38,310 nucleotides of DNA from Methylobacteriaceae bacterium (GCA_020638135.1 JACKJE010000024.1:1-38310), one strand, 5' to 3'. Shown: positions 25,219-33,666, counted from the first letter of the stretch. The notes: generated by a model not told the origin, from the letters alone. Numbers and translations: made by a program.

Positions 25219-27315
25219 ATGAAATTCAAGTCCATCGACCAGCTGTCGCCGAAAGTGGCGCGCGCCGAGCATATGCTGCTCGGCGCCGAGATCGCCGAAC
25301 ATGACCGGCGCTACTACCAGGACGACGCGCCTACGATTTCGGATTCCGACTACGATGCATTGCGGCGACGCTATGAAGCACTGGAAGCCGCTTTTCCCGA
25401 ATTGCATGCGGCGGAATCGCTGACCAGGAAGGTGGGCGCAGCGCCGAGCCAAAAGTTCGCCAAGGCGAAGCACGCCGTGCCGATGCTGTCGCTCGGCAAT
25501 GTGTTTTCCGATGAGGAAGTGCACGAGTTCGTTGCGCGCGTACGACGGTTCTTGGGCTTGAAGGACGAAGCGCCGCTTGCCTTTACCGCCGAGCCGAAGA
25601 TCGACGGCCTGTCCTGCTCGCTGCGCTACGAGCGCGGCGAACTGGTGACGGCCGCGACGCGCGGCGACGGGTTCGAGGGCGAGGACGTGACCGCCAACGT
25701 GCGCACGATCGCCGAGGTTCCGCACCGATTGAAGGGCGATGTCCCTGCCGTGCTGGAGGCGCGCGGCGAGGTCTACATGAACCGCGCGGATTTCGCTGTG
25801 CTGAACGAACGGCAGGCGGAACAGGCTAAGATGATCTACGCCAATCCGCGCAATTCGGCGGCGGGCTCGCTGCGCCAGATCGACGCCGGCGTGACCGCGG
25901 AGCGCCCGCTGCGCTTCTTCGCCTACGCATGGGGCGAAGTGTCTGAGATGCCGGCGAAGACGCAAGCCGGCATGCTCGACTTTCTGCATCAAGCGGGCTT
26001 CGTCACCAACAGACTGACGAAGCTTTGTCATTCGGCCGACGAGATGATTGCGCATTATCGCGCGATCGAGCAGCGGCGTTCCTCGCTCGGCTACGATATC
26101 GACGGCGTGGTCTACAAGGTCGACGATCTCTCGTTTCAAGAGCGGCTCGGCTTCGTGTCACGAGCGCCGCGTTGGGCGGTGGCGCACAAATTTCCGGCGG
26201 AACAGGCAAAGACCGTGTTGCGTGCGATCGACATTCAGGTCGGGCGCACCGGCGCGCTGACGCCGGTGGCGCGGCTCGATCCCGTCACGGTCGGCGGCGT
26301 CGTCGTGCAGAATGCGACGCTGCACAACGAGGACGAGATCGCGCGCAAGGATATTCGGGTCGGCGACACCGTCGTCATCCAGCGCGCGGGCGACGTGATC
26401 CCGCAGGTCGTGGAAGTCCTGCTCGACAAACGGCCGCACGGCGCGCACGCCTACAAGTTTCCGCACACATGTCCCGCCTGCGGCTCGGCGGCGGTGCGCG
26501 AGATGGACGACAAGGGCGAGGAAGACGTCGTGCGCCGCTGCACGGGCGGCCTGATCTGCCCGGCGCAGGCGGTCGAGCGGCTCAAGCATTTCTGCTCGCG
26601 GCTCGCCATGGATATCGAGGGGCTCGGCGACAAGCAGATCGAACTTTTCTACGAGAAAGGTCTCATCAAGACGCCCGCCGACATCTTCACATTGCAGAAG
26701 CGCAGCGAGGCCGGCGAATTCGATCTCACGCAATGGGAAGGTTTTGGCGAGACCTCGGTGCGCAATCTCTTCGCCTCGATCGAACAGCGACGCCAGATCC
26801 CGCTCAACCGTTTCATCTTTGCGCTCGGCATCCGCCGCATCGGCGAAACCAATGCGCGACGGCTCGCGCGGCATTTCGGAACGTTCGAAGCGCTCCGCGC
26901 CGCGGCGCGCCATGCATCGGAAGGCTCCGAAGCGCGTGAAGAGATCAACAATATCGACGGCGTCGGCGATGTCGTGGCCGAGGCGGTCGCCGATTTCTTT
27001 ATCGAGGAGCACAACGAGACGGCGCTCGACGCGCTCTTGCGCGAGGTCGAACCGCAGCCGATGGAGGCGGTGGCGAACGACAGTCCGGTGGCGGGCAAGA
27101 CGGTCGTCTTCACCGGGTCGCTCGAACGCCTGACCCGCGACGAAGCCAAGGCGCAGGCCGATCGCTTCGGCGCGAAGGTTTCGGGTTCGGTATCGAAGAA
27201 GACGGACCTCGTCGTCGCTGGCCCGGGCGCGGGATCGAAGCTGACCAAGGCGCAGGAGCTGGGGATCGAGGTGATTTCGGAGGACGAGTGGTTTCGACGG
27301 ACGGGGCAGGGGTGA
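25219..27315 (+). CDS. ligA: NAD-dependent DNA ligase LigA
   Basis: Essential ligase sealing nicks during replication and repair, using NAD. The 698-aa protein has domain Ia (YYQDDAPTISDSDYDALRRR), the adenylation motif KIDG with Lys127, RGDGFEGEDVT, the OB fold (GALTPVARLDPV), a zinc finger CPAC...RRCTGGLICPAQ with four cysteines, helix-hairpin-helix repeats (FALGIRRIGETNARRLARHF, NIDGVGDVVAEAVADFF) and a C-terminal BRCT domain (AGKTVVFTGSLERLTRDEAK). Full length and no damage. The start ATG 25219 directly precedes the family start; the Shine-Dalgarno sequence is weak. Confidence 0.97.
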   Translation: MKFKSIDQLSPKVARAEHMLLGAEIAEHDRRYYQDDAPTISDSDYDALRRRYEALEAAFPELHAAESLTRKVGAAPSQKFAKAKHAVPMLSLGNVFSDEEVHEFVARVRRFLGLKDEAPLAFTAEPKIDGLSCSLRYERGELVTAATRGDGFEGEDVTANVRTIAEVPHRLKGDVPAVLEARGEVYMNRADFAVLNERQAEQAKMIYANPRNSAAGSLRQIDAGVTAERPLRFFAYAWGEVSEMPAKTQAGMLDFLHQAGFVTNRLTKLCHSADEMIAHYRAIEQRRSSLGYDIDGVVYKVDDLSFQERLGFVSRAPRWAVAHKFPAEQAKTVLRAIDIQVGRTGALTPVARLDPVTVGGVVVQNATLHNEDEIARKDIRVGDTVVIQRAGDVIPQVVEVLLDKRPHGAHAYKFPHTCPACGSAAVREMDDKGEEDVVRRCTGGLICPAQAVERLKHFCSRLAMDIEGLGDKQIELFYEKGLIKTPADIFTLQKRSEAGEFDLTQWEGFGETSVRNLFASIEQRRQIPLNRFIFALGIRRIGETNARRLARHFGTFEALRAAARHASEGSEAREEINNIDGVGDVVAEAVADFFIEEHNETALDALLREVEPQPMEAVANDSPVAGKTVVFTGSLERLTRDEAKAQADRFGAKVSGSVSKKTDLVVAGPGAGSKLTKAQELGIEVISEDEWFRRTGQG

Positions 27316-27501
27316 GGGCTTCTTCCCTCTCCTGCGAAGCGGGAGAGGGTGGCCTCGCGGAGCGATGTCGACACGAAGTCGGCTGTTGCCGACTTCGGTC
27401 CGGGGTGAGGGCGCTGCGATTTCCCGGAAGAGTTGCGTATCGGCGCCGCCCTCATCCGTCACGCTCCGCGTGACACCTTCTCCCGTTTCACGGGAGAAGG
27501 A
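27309..27501. repeat. Intergenic repeat (CTCTCC/GGGAGAGG type) with nested palindrome
   Basis: The stretch between ligA and the convergent pepP contains CCCTCTCCTGCGAAGCGGGA, a second GGTGAGGGCGC/CGCCCTCATCC pair, GTCACGCTCCGCGTGAC and CTTCTCCCGTTTCACGGGAG. These are parts of a repeat unit found widely in Rhizobiales. A different 22-base palindrome (27375-27396) sits in the middle of it. Both converging genes end at its borders, so its hairpins may act as a two-way terminator. Confidence 0.7.
27374..27397. repeat. Short palindrome, copy 2 (nested in a larger repeat)
   Basis: CGAAGTCGGC and GCCGACTTCG flank a TGTT loop. The 22-base core is the exact reverse complement of copy 1 (14640-14661). 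It is non-coding here and lies between the halves of a larger intergenic repeat. Confidence 0.75.
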
Positions 27502-27504
27502 GGG

Positions 27505-29334
27505 TCACCCCACCTTCTTCGTCGCCGCCTTCAGCCACTTCCGCGCGACCGGCGAGACCTTGCCTTCCAGCTTCTGCCACACAGCCTTGTGATAAGCGTT
27601 GAGCCACGTGATCTCTCCACGCGTCATCAATCTTGCATCCACCAGCGCCGTGTCGATCGGCGCGAAAGTGATCATCTCGAAGCCGAGCATTTTCCGTTCC
27701 GCGCCGGCGATCTTGCGCTCTTCCACCACGATCAGGTTCTCGATGCGGATGCCGTAGGCGCCTTCGCGGTAATAGCCGGGTTCGTTGGAGAGGATCATGC
27801 CGGGCTCGAGCGCGACGCCGCCGAGTTTCGAAATGCGCTGCGGACCTTCGTGCACCGAGAGATAGGCCCCGACGCCATGGCCGGTTCCGTGATCGAAATC
27901 GGTTCCGACCTCCCATAGCGCACGGCGCGCGTAGGAATCGATCTGCGCGCCGGTCGTCCCTTGCGGAAACACGGCAGTCGCAATCGCGATATGGCCTTTC
28001 AGCACCCGCGTATATTTGTCGCGCATATCGCCTTTCGGCGCGCCGACGATGGTCGTGCGCGTGATGTCGGTCGTGCCGTCGACATATTGGGCGCCGGAAT
28101 CGACGAGATAGATTCCCTTGCCGATCTTCGCGTCGCTGGTTTCGGTCACGCGATAGTGCGGCAACGCCGCATGCGCGCCGAAGGCGGAAATCGTGCCGAA
28201 GGAGATTTCCTTCAGTTTTCCCGTCGCACGGCGAAAGGTTTCGAGCGCTTGCGCGGCGCCGATTTCGGTGAGCCTGCCCTTGGGCGCTTCGGTTGCGAAC
28301 CACGCGAGAAATTCGACCATGGCCGCGCCATCGCGGATGTGCGCGGCGCGCGAGCCGCGCAGTTCCGCTGCATTCTTCTTCGCTTTCATCAGCGCTGTCG
28401 GATCGGCGCCGACTTCCGCCGCGCCGCCGCGCGCGCGATAGAGCGCCACGAGTTTTTCCGGCGCGGTGGCGGCGTCGAACAGCAGCTTTTTCTTTTCGCG
28501 CGCCAGAAGTTCGAGATCGGCGACGAGCGCTGAGGGCTCGCGCACGTCGGCGAGGTCTTCCAGCGCGGCGCGCACGCTGTTCGACAGTTTCGCGCCTTCG
28601 ATATAGAGCGACGGCCGCTTTGCGCTTGAAACAATCGCCCAGGACAGCGGTAGCGGCGTATGCGCGACATCGCCGCCGCGGATGTTGAAGGCCCAGGCGA
28701 CGGCGTGCGGATCCGAGAGCACGAGGCCGTCGGCCTTGCCAAGCGCCTGCGCGATGCGCGCGAGTTTCTTGGCCGCGCTTTCGCCGGCGAGTTTTTCCGC
28801 GTGCAGGACGACGGGGGCGCAGGGCGCAGGCGGGCGATCCGTCCAGATCGCGTCGATCGGATTGGTCTCAACGGCGATGAGTTTCGCGCCGGCTTCGTCT
28901 GCGCCCTTGCGCAGCGCCTCGACGGCGGCCGGCGTGTGCAGCCAGGGGTCGTAGCCGATCGCCGCGCCACGAGGCGCTTCGCGCGAAATCCAGCGCGAGG
29001 GCGGGTCGGCGACGAGGTCGCAGATCGAAAACAGCTTTGTGTCGACCTGTTCGCGCGCCTGGATCGTGTAGCGGCCGTCGACGAAGAGCGCGGCCTTGTC
29101 CGCCAGCACGATGGCCGCGCCGGCGGAGCCGGTGAAGCCGGTCAGCCAGGCGAGCCGCTCGGCGCCGGGCGGGACATATTCGTTCTGGTGCTCGTCGGCG
29201 CGCGGCACGATGAAACCGGCAAGCCCGCGCGACGCCAGTTCGGCGCGCAGGGCGGCGAGGCGCGGCGCGGCGCGGGCGGGGTCGGACAGTTCGGCGAAGG
29301 ACTGGAAATGCGATTCGAAGACGGATTCTTTCAT
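27505..29334 (-). CDS. pepP: Aminopeptidase P family protein (M24B Xaa-Pro peptidase)
   Basis: Cytoplasmic metallopeptidase expected to remove N-terminal residues before proline. The 609-aa length and two creatinase-like N-terminal domains (LASRGLAGFIVPRADEHQNE, WLTGFTGSAG, ALFVDGRYTIQA) fit the three-domain XPNPEP1-like group. The C-terminal pita-bread domain has the metal ligands in VDSGAQYVDGTTDITRT (two Asp), GTGHGVGAYLSVHEGP (His), LSNEPGYY (Glu) and GIRIENLI (Glu). It ends with an extra C-terminal segment typical of this group. Substrate in this organism is not known. Confidence 0.93.
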   Translation of the reverse strand: MKESVFESHFQSFAELSDPARAAPRLAALRAELASRGLAGFIVPRADEHQNEYVPPGAERLAWLTGFTGSAGAAIVLADKAALFVDGRYTIQAREQVDTKLFSICDLVADPPSRWISREAPRGAAIGYDPWLHTPAAVEALRKGADEAGAKLIAVETNPIDAIWTDRPPAPCAPVVLHAEKLAGESAAKKLARIAQALGKADGLVLSDPHAVAWAFNIRGGDVAHTPLPLSWAIVSSAKRPSLYIEGAKLSNSVRAALEDLADVREPSALVADLELLAREKKKLLFDAATAPEKLVALYRARGGAAEVGADPTALMKAKKNAAELRGSRAAHIRDGAAMVEFLAWFATEAPKGRLTEIGAAQALETFRRATGKLKEISFGTISAFGAHAALPHYRVTETSDAKIGKGIYLVDSGAQYVDGTTDITRTTIVGAPKGDMRDKYTRVLKGHIAIATAVFPQGTTGAQIDSYARRALWEVGTDFDHGTGHGVGAYLSVHEGPQRISKLGGVALEPGMILSNEPGYYREGAYGIRIENLIVVEERKIAGAERKMLGFEMITFAPIDTALVDARLMTRGEITWLNAYHKAVWQKLEGKVSPVARKWLKAATKKVG

Positions 29335-29532
29335 GCGCAGAGCCTAGAGGCGCGGCCGGAAAATTCAATTTCGACCGCACGCCGGCGATGATGGCGCCGC
29401 GCCCCAGCCATGCGATTTGTGCAGTGCAACATCAATGGTTCCGACACAATTGCCGACCTATATTCCCCGGCAACGGCGACAAGCCGAGTCGGGTGGAACG
29501 TCAGGGGCTCTCTCTATCGATGGAGCCGAACC

Positions 29533-29751
29533 ATGGCGACGATGATCATTCCTTCCAGGGCCTATGGCGCGCGGGCCAAGCGCTCGCAGCCGCGCGGCCT
29601 GCTGACCCGGTTTGTCGCGGCGTTCAAGGCCGCGCGCCAGCAGGAGGCCGACGAAATCGCCGCCCGCTACATGGCGGGGCGGTGGACCGATGCGGTCGAG
29701 CGCGAGATCAATGAAAAGCTGATCCAAGCGGAAGCGCATCGGCTGTTCTAG
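29533..29751 (+). CDS. Small protein of unknown function (72 aa)
   Basis: The frame is open from 29410, but ATG 29533 has GGAG 7 bases upstream and starts a plausible small protein: MATMIIPSRAYGARAKR, then a basic helix RGLLTRFVAAFKAARQQEAD and a C-terminal RYMAGRWTDAVEREINEKL. No membrane segment or cysteine. I do not recognise a family with certainty. The stop is followed by an imperfect hairpin, AGCGGAT...ATCCGGCT, that might end the transcript. The upstream 198 bases to pepP show no clear promoter. Confidence 0.65.
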   Translation: MATMIIPSRAYGARAKRSQPRGLLTRFVAAFKAARQQEADEIAARYMAGRWTDAVEREINEKLIQAEAHRLF

Positions 29752-29856
29752 AGCGGATTTGACCTAATCCGGCTCACATCCGGCGGTGGCGGCAAGCCGG
29801 CGCGGCAAGTGCGCGCGCCGCGCGCTCCTGCACGGCCGCACGCCCACGACCTGGAA

Positions 29857-29884
29857 TTGACAAGTCCGCGATCGGAGCTAGCGT
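29857..29884 (+). promoter_or_regulatory. Weak promoter candidate before the 121-aa secreted protein gene
   Basis: A perfect TTGACA (29857-29862) is followed after 16 bases by TAGCGT (29879-29884), which matches the -10 consensus in only three of six bases. The ATG of the next gene is 37 bases downstream. Confidence 0.3.
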
Positions 29885-29921
29885 TAGCGTTGCCGTAGCG
29901 ACTTCGTAACAGGAGGCGCGG

Positions 29922-30287
29922 ATGTCACGCAATCGATCGTCGATTGGTCTTGGCGCGCTTGTGCTCGGCGCGCCGCTCGCCATTGTATCGGCTCGCGCGG
30001 ACCAATGTCCGGAGGGCAAGTATTGGGACCAACGGTTCCAGCAATGCATCGCCTACGACAGTAGCGGCGGCGGTCAGCGTCAATGCTACGACTATCCGAC
30101 GACCTTTGTCGGGCGACGGCCGCCGCCGATGCCGCCGGGGTGGGATATGCAGCCGGGCGGCGTCCGCGGCGCCCCGTACGGCCGCGCGGCGCACAACGTC
30201 TGGTACTGGTCTGACGCAGAGGGGGTGCGCATCCCGCTCAATCCGCGATTTCGGCTGCCGCAGGGCGTCGGGCTCAAGCCTTGCTGA
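29922..30287 (+). CDS. Secreted protein of unknown function (121 aa)
   Basis: It begins with a Sec-type signal peptide, MSRNRSSIGLGALVLGAPLA followed by a likely cleavage after SARA. The mature part starts DQCPEGKYWDQRFQQCIAYD, a short two-cysteine loop reminiscent of small chitin-binding-like or other disulfide modules, then a Pro/Gly-rich middle and a C-terminal NPRFRLPQGVGLKPC. Four cysteines could form two disulfides in the periplasm. AGGAGG ends 6 bases before the ATG. The gene converges on prmA. No function can be assigned. Confidence 0.75.
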   Translation: MSRNRSSIGLGALVLGAPLAIVSARADQCPEGKYWDQRFQQCIAYDSSGGGQRQCYDYPTTFVGRRPPPMPPGWDMQPGGVRGAPYGRAAHNVWYWSDAEGVRIPLNPRFRLPQGVGLKPC

Positions 30288-30313
30288 GCCGGTCGTTCAC
30301 TCCACATCGTGCA

Positions 30314-31279
30314 TTATGCGAAGTCGGATATATCCGACTTCGAAATTGGCCGGGCGGACGACCCGCCCGACCGCAAGACTAGCGTCGCCCAGCCGTCGAG
30401 ATCGGCGCGGGCGACGAGCGCAAAGCCCTGCGCCGCATAGGCCGTCAGCACGCCTGCGACATCGCGGCCGAGCAGGCCGGACAGGACAAGTTCCGCATCG
30501 TGCGACGCGACGTCGGCGATCTGCGGCGCGAGCAGGCGCAGCGGTTTCGCCAGAATATTCGCGAAGATGAGATCGTAGGGACCGCCCTGGCGCAGCGCCG
30601 GGTGCATGGTCCCGCGCGCCGTCACCGGCTTCACCCACGGGGAAGCGCCGTTCAGCCGCGCATTGGCCGCGGCGGCCTCGGTCGAGATCGGATCGATGTC
30701 GCCGGCCGCAACGGGCTTGCGCCACAGGCGCGCGGCGGCGATGGCGAGCACGCCGGTGCCCGTGCCGATGTCGAGGATGCGGCCCGGCCGGCGGCGCTTG
30801 GCGATGGCGTCGAGCGCTTTCAGGCAGCCGAGCGTCGTGCCGTGATGGCCGGTGCCGAAGGCGAGCGCAGCCTCGATCTCCAGCCCGATATCGTTTTCAC
30901 GCGGCGCCTTGCGATCGTGCGAGCCATGCACGAGAAAGCGGCCGGCGCGCACCGGCGCGAGCCCTTCGAGGGAGGCGGCGACCCAGTCCTGCTCGCTGAC
31001 GCGGCCGAAGACGAGCGCGTCGGCCGCCGCATCGCCCACGACCGTGCGCACGAGGTCGCGGATCATCTCCTCGTCCGGCTCGGGACCGAAATAGACCTCC
31101 GCCACCCATTCCTCCGTTTTCCAGCTGTCGGTCGAGGGCGTTTTCTCGAAAGCGGCGGCGGCGGTTTCGGTGGGGTCGAAGGTCTCGACGATCGTGTCGG
31201 CGACGAGGCGGGCGGTCGTCTCGTCGGTCTCGAGCCGCATCACCCAGGCGGCGCCATTGGGGGGAAGTCCTTCCAGCAT
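30314..31279 (-). CDS. prmA: Ribosomal protein L11 methyltransferase PrmA
   Basis: SAM-dependent enzyme that methylates ribosomal protein L11. The 321-aa product has an N-terminal substrate-recognition domain and a C-terminal methyltransferase domain with AFGTGHHGTTLGCLKALD, the SAM loop LDIGTGTGVLAIAAARL, AGDIDPISTEAA and the catalytic-site-like IFANILAKPL. The family usually ends at about GWATLVLRR; here the last residues are extended by about 15, the final part being encoded by the palindrome at 30319-30342. The start at 31279 (MLEGLPPNGAAW) is 17-20 bases upstream of the first core strand; no alternative is needed. Confidence 0.94.
   Translation of the reverse strand: MLEGLPPNGAAWVMRLETDETTARLVADTIVETFDPTETAAAAFEKTPSTDSWKTEEWVAEVYFGPEPDEEMIRDLVRTVVGDAAADALVFGRVSEQDWVAASLEGLAPVRAGRFLVHGSHDRKAPRENDIGLEIEAALAFGTGHHGTTLGCLKALDAIAKRRRPGRILDIGTGTGVLAIAAARLWRKPVAAGDIDPISTEAAAANARLNGASPWVKPVTARGTMHPALRQGGPYDLIFANILAKPLRLLAPQIADVASHDAELVLSGLLGRDVAGVLTAYAAQGFALVARADLDGWATLVLRSGGSSARPISKSDISDFA
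30319..30342. repeat. Short palindrome, copy 3 (3' end of prmA)
   Basis: CGAAGTCGGATA and TATCCGACTTCG form a perfect self-complementary sequence without loop. It shares the GAAGTCGG/CCGACTTC arms of copies 1 and 2 but has a different centre. On the minus strand it encodes the last residues of PrmA, K-S-D-I-S-D-F-A, before the stop. It lies between two convergent genes and could also act as a terminator stem. Confidence 0.7.
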
Positions 31280-31342
31280 GGCGCGCGCTTAGCATGGCGC
31301 GGGCAAGGAGTCATGCGGCGGCCCTTGCCGCCCTCGCGGCGG

Positions 31343-31684
31343 CTAGCGCGGCAGGTAGGTGAAGCGCAGGTGCCCGCTCCAGAAGCCGATCTCGCCGGTC
31401 ATGCGCAGCAGCAGCAGCCCGACCCCGGCGGCAGCCGCAATCCAGAACAACGCCTGAACATTCGACGCGCTACGCTTCATGCCGAACAGGCCGACGACCA
31501 TCAGCGCGTCGAAGACCATCGTGAGATTGCGCTCGGTCGGCGAGGGCATGGCGTGCACCGGTGTGAGCAGCCGATAAAGGAAGAGCAAGATCAGCAGGAA
31601 AGACAGAATGTAGAAGATGGCGGGCGCATTGGACGGCGGCGGTTCAGAGGCGGGCGCTACGACGCGCGGCGTTTCTTCCGACAT
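31343..31684 (-). CDS. Small membrane protein of unknown function (113 aa)
   Basis: Three hydrophobic segments are visible (AIFYILSFLLILLFLYRLL, TMVFDALMVVGLFGM, ALFWIAAAAGVGLLLL) after a Pro/Glu-rich N-terminus. It lies upstream of prmA on the same strand with a 63-base gap. No conserved motif that I recognise; membrane location is the only supported statement. Confidence 0.7.
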   Translation of the reverse strand: MSEETPRVVAPASEPPPSNAPAIFYILSFLLILLFLYRLLTPVHAMPSPTERNLTMVFDALMVVGLFGMKRSASNVQALFWIAAAAGVGLLLLRMTGEIGFWSGHLRFTYLPR

Positions 31685-31804
31685 GGCGCAAGTCTCCGAT
31701 CTTTGCCGCTTCCTGCTTGCCGCAGGCGCGCGCGCCGGGCGGTGCGCCGGCGCACGAACGGGTTGCGCTTTGCATTGGCGACGCCACAGGCGTTAGCCTG
31801 AGCC

Positions 31805-32044
31805 ATGCCGCTCAGCCGTCTCCCGCTCCTGATGTTTCTGCTCGTCGCGCCGGTCCTGGCGATTGCCGACGAGCCCGCGCCGCCAGCCGACGTCCGCGTC
31901 GAGACGGACGTCGTGCAGGCCTGGGGCCGCGATCATGCGGATTGCGCCGAATGGAGCGACGGCTGCGTCGCCTGCACGAAGGAGGGCTGCTCGACGCCGG
32001 GCATCGCCTGTACGCCGCAGGAAATTGTGTGCCGGCGCAAGTGA
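31805..32044 (+). CDS. Small Cys-rich secreted protein (79 aa)
   Basis: A signal peptide (MPLSRLPLLMFLLVAPVLA, cleavage likely after LAIA) is followed by about 56 residues that contain six cysteines: HADCAEWSDGCVACTKEGC, then GIACTPQEIVC. This spacing suggests a small disulfide-held periplasmic or secreted protein. The ATG has no strong Shine-Dalgarno sequence. Convergent with the NUDIX gene; GGCGCG-CTA-CGCGCC at 32045-32059 could fold between the two stops but lacks a T-run. Function unknown. Confidence 0.7.
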   Translation: MPLSRLPLLMFLLVAPVLAIADEPAPPADVRVETDVVQAWGRDHADCAEWSDGCVACTKEGCSTPGIACTPQEIVCRRK

Positions 32045-32050
32045 GGCGCG

Positions 32051-32767
32051 CTACGCGCCGAACTCGTGCGCGAGATAGACGCGGATGAATTGCGGCGCGT
32101 TCAGCCGGTCGAGATCGCGCATGTTGCGCACGATGCGCAGGCCGGCGAGTTCGGGTTCGGCGTCGCGCGCCAGAAAGTCGTCGACGCGCGCGACAATCTC
32201 TTCGGCGCACATGTCGAGGCGAACGGGCCGCATGCAGGCGATGCGCGGACCGAGGCGCACGATGGTCCAGATGGGATCGAAATCGCCGTCTCCGACCGCA
32301 ATGCCGGTCTCCTCGCGCAATTCGCGCGCGACGGAGCCCGCGAGGTCGACCGTGTCGCCGACGATATCGTCGAGATCGGGCGTGCCCGCGGGAAAATAGG
32401 ACTTGCCGGCGTTGGCGGTATGCGCCGCCATTTCACCGAGCAGGAAGGCGCCGTCCGCCGAGCGCAGCGCGGCCATGGCGAAGCCGTTGAACACGCGCGC
32501 GCCCGGAAAACCGAAATCGCGCCAGGCCATGAAGGCGGAAAAGGCCGTCTCGAAATATTTGGCCTGCAAGGCGCCGCCATTCTCCGGCGTGTGGGCGATG
32601 TCGCAGCCGAGCAGAACGCGACCATCGTAAAGAGCCGGCTTTGCGGCGACCATGCCCGCCCAATGCGCGGAGATTTCGCCCGCGCGCGCGCGCGCGAAAT
32701 CCCAGTCGAACGGCGCAACCTGCGCGTCGATGCGCGCCACGTGAAAGATGCGGGCTTCCTCGCTCAC
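32051..32767 (-). CDS. NUDIX hydrolase family protein
   Basis: A 238-aa protein with the end of a NUDIX box, SVARELREETGI (REUxEExGU), the region that binds the catalytic metal and hydrolyses nucleoside diphosphate derivatives. The front half of the box is unusual: the upstream Glu expected about eight residues before RE is Val (DTVDLAGSVARE). The remaining sequence (GCDIAHTPENGGALQAKYF) belongs to a long NUDIX group common in Rhizobiales whose substrate I do not know. GTG 32767 overlaps the stop of the PhzF gene (GTGA), so the two are translationally coupled. Confidence 0.85.
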   Translation of the reverse strand: MSEEARIFHVARIDAQVAPFDWDFARARAGEISAHWAGMVAAKPALYDGRVLLGCDIAHTPENGGALQAKYFETAFSAFMAWRDFGFPGARVFNGFAMAALRSADGAFLLGEMAAHTANAGKSYFPAGTPDLDDIVGDTVDLAGSVARELREETGIAVGDGDFDPIWTIVRLGPRIACMRPVRLDMCAEEIVARVDDFLARDAEPELAGLRIVRNMRDLDRLNAPQFIRVYLAHEFGA

Positions 32768-33666
32768 AGCGCGAGCGTCCCTTCGCTGACGCGCACGGCG
32801 TGGCCACCGATGGTGGCAGCGACGAGCGCGCCGCCTTGCACGCTCATGCCGAGCGTGATGCGCGAGGGGCGGCCCATTTCGTAGCCTTGTTCGATGACGA
32901 GCGCATGCTCGCCGTCCTCCGGCTTCTCGAAAGCATGCGCGACGCCAGCGAAAGCCGCCGCCGCGCCGCCGGTCGCGGGATCTTCGAGGCCGGGCATCAT
33001 GGCGCTGAACATCCGCGCATGCACGGCGCTGTCAGCTTCGCGCGTTTCGCGCGTATAGAGCCAGAGGCCGCGTCCGCCGGCGGCTGCGGGCGTCAATTTC
33101 TGCGCATCGGGTCTCGCGCGCGCAATGGCGTCGAGGCCCGACACGGGCACGAAGCAGAAAGGCGTGCCGGCGGACCAGACGACCGGCGTGTGGCCGTCGA
33201 AGCCGATGTCCTTCTCGTCGAGCGCGAGCGCGTCGGCGAGCGTGCGCGCGTCGGCTGCGCCGATCTTTTCCGGCAGGCGCGGCAGGTGAAAGTAAGCGAA
33301 GGACGCGCCGCGCTTTTCGAGTCGCACCGTGCAACTGACGTCGCCGACCTCTTCCTCGATCACGACGGTCAGGTCGCGCGTTCCCGCGAGTTCCGGCGCG
33401 CGCAAGGACGCGAGCAGGACGGCGCTGCCGACGGTGGGGTGGCCGGCGAAGGGCAATTCCATCGCCGGCGTGAAGATGCGGATGCGCGCGGTGTTGACGG
33501 GGTTTCGCGCGGGCAGGACGAAGACAGTTTCCGACAGGTTGAACTCGCGCGCGATACGCAGCATCTGCGCGTCGTCGAGGCCTTCAGCGTCGATCACGAC
33601 GGCGAGCGGATTGCCGGCCAGCGGCTCCTTCGCGAAAACATCGAGGGTGAAGAATCGGCGCGCCAT
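32764..33666 (-). CDS. PhzF family isomerase/epimerase-like protein
   Basis: A 300-aa protein of the PhzF/diaminopimelate-epimerase fold. Motifs: FTLDVFAKEPLAGNPLAVV, the catalytic Glu in NLSETVFV (Glu47), FAGHPTVGSA and the C-terminal DPATGGAAAAFAG. PhzF proper isomerises trans-2,3-dihydro-3-hydroxyanthranilate in phenazine synthesis, but no other phenazine gene is nearby, so the substrate is open. I chose ATG 33666 (MARRFFTLDVF); the frame is open farther upstream but that part is antisense to the I78 gene. Confidence 0.92.
   Translation of the reverse strand: MARRFFTLDVFAKEPLAGNPLAVVIDAEGLDDAQMLRIAREFNLSETVFVLPARNPVNTARIRIFTPAMELPFAGHPTVGSAVLLASLRAPELAGTRDLTVVIEEEVGDVSCTVRLEKRGASFAYFHLPRLPEKIGAADARTLADALALDEKDIGFDGHTPVVWSAGTPFCFVPVSGLDAIARARPDAQKLTPAAAGGRGLWLYTRETREADSAVHARMFSAMMPGLEDPATGGAAAAFAGVAHAFEKPEDGEHALVIEQGYEMGRPSRITLGMSVQGGALVAATIGGHAVRVSEGTLAL

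Noticed and set aside
29410..29532. Longer start for the 72-aa protein
   Set aside because: ATG 29410 has no Shine-Dalgarno sequence and adds 41 unrelated residues; ATG 29533 has GGAG at the right distance.
32045..32059. Terminator between the Cys-rich protein gene and the NUDIX gene
   Set aside because: A 6-base-pair GGCGCG/CGCGCC hairpin exists, but there is no T-run on either strand and such hairpins are common at this GC content.
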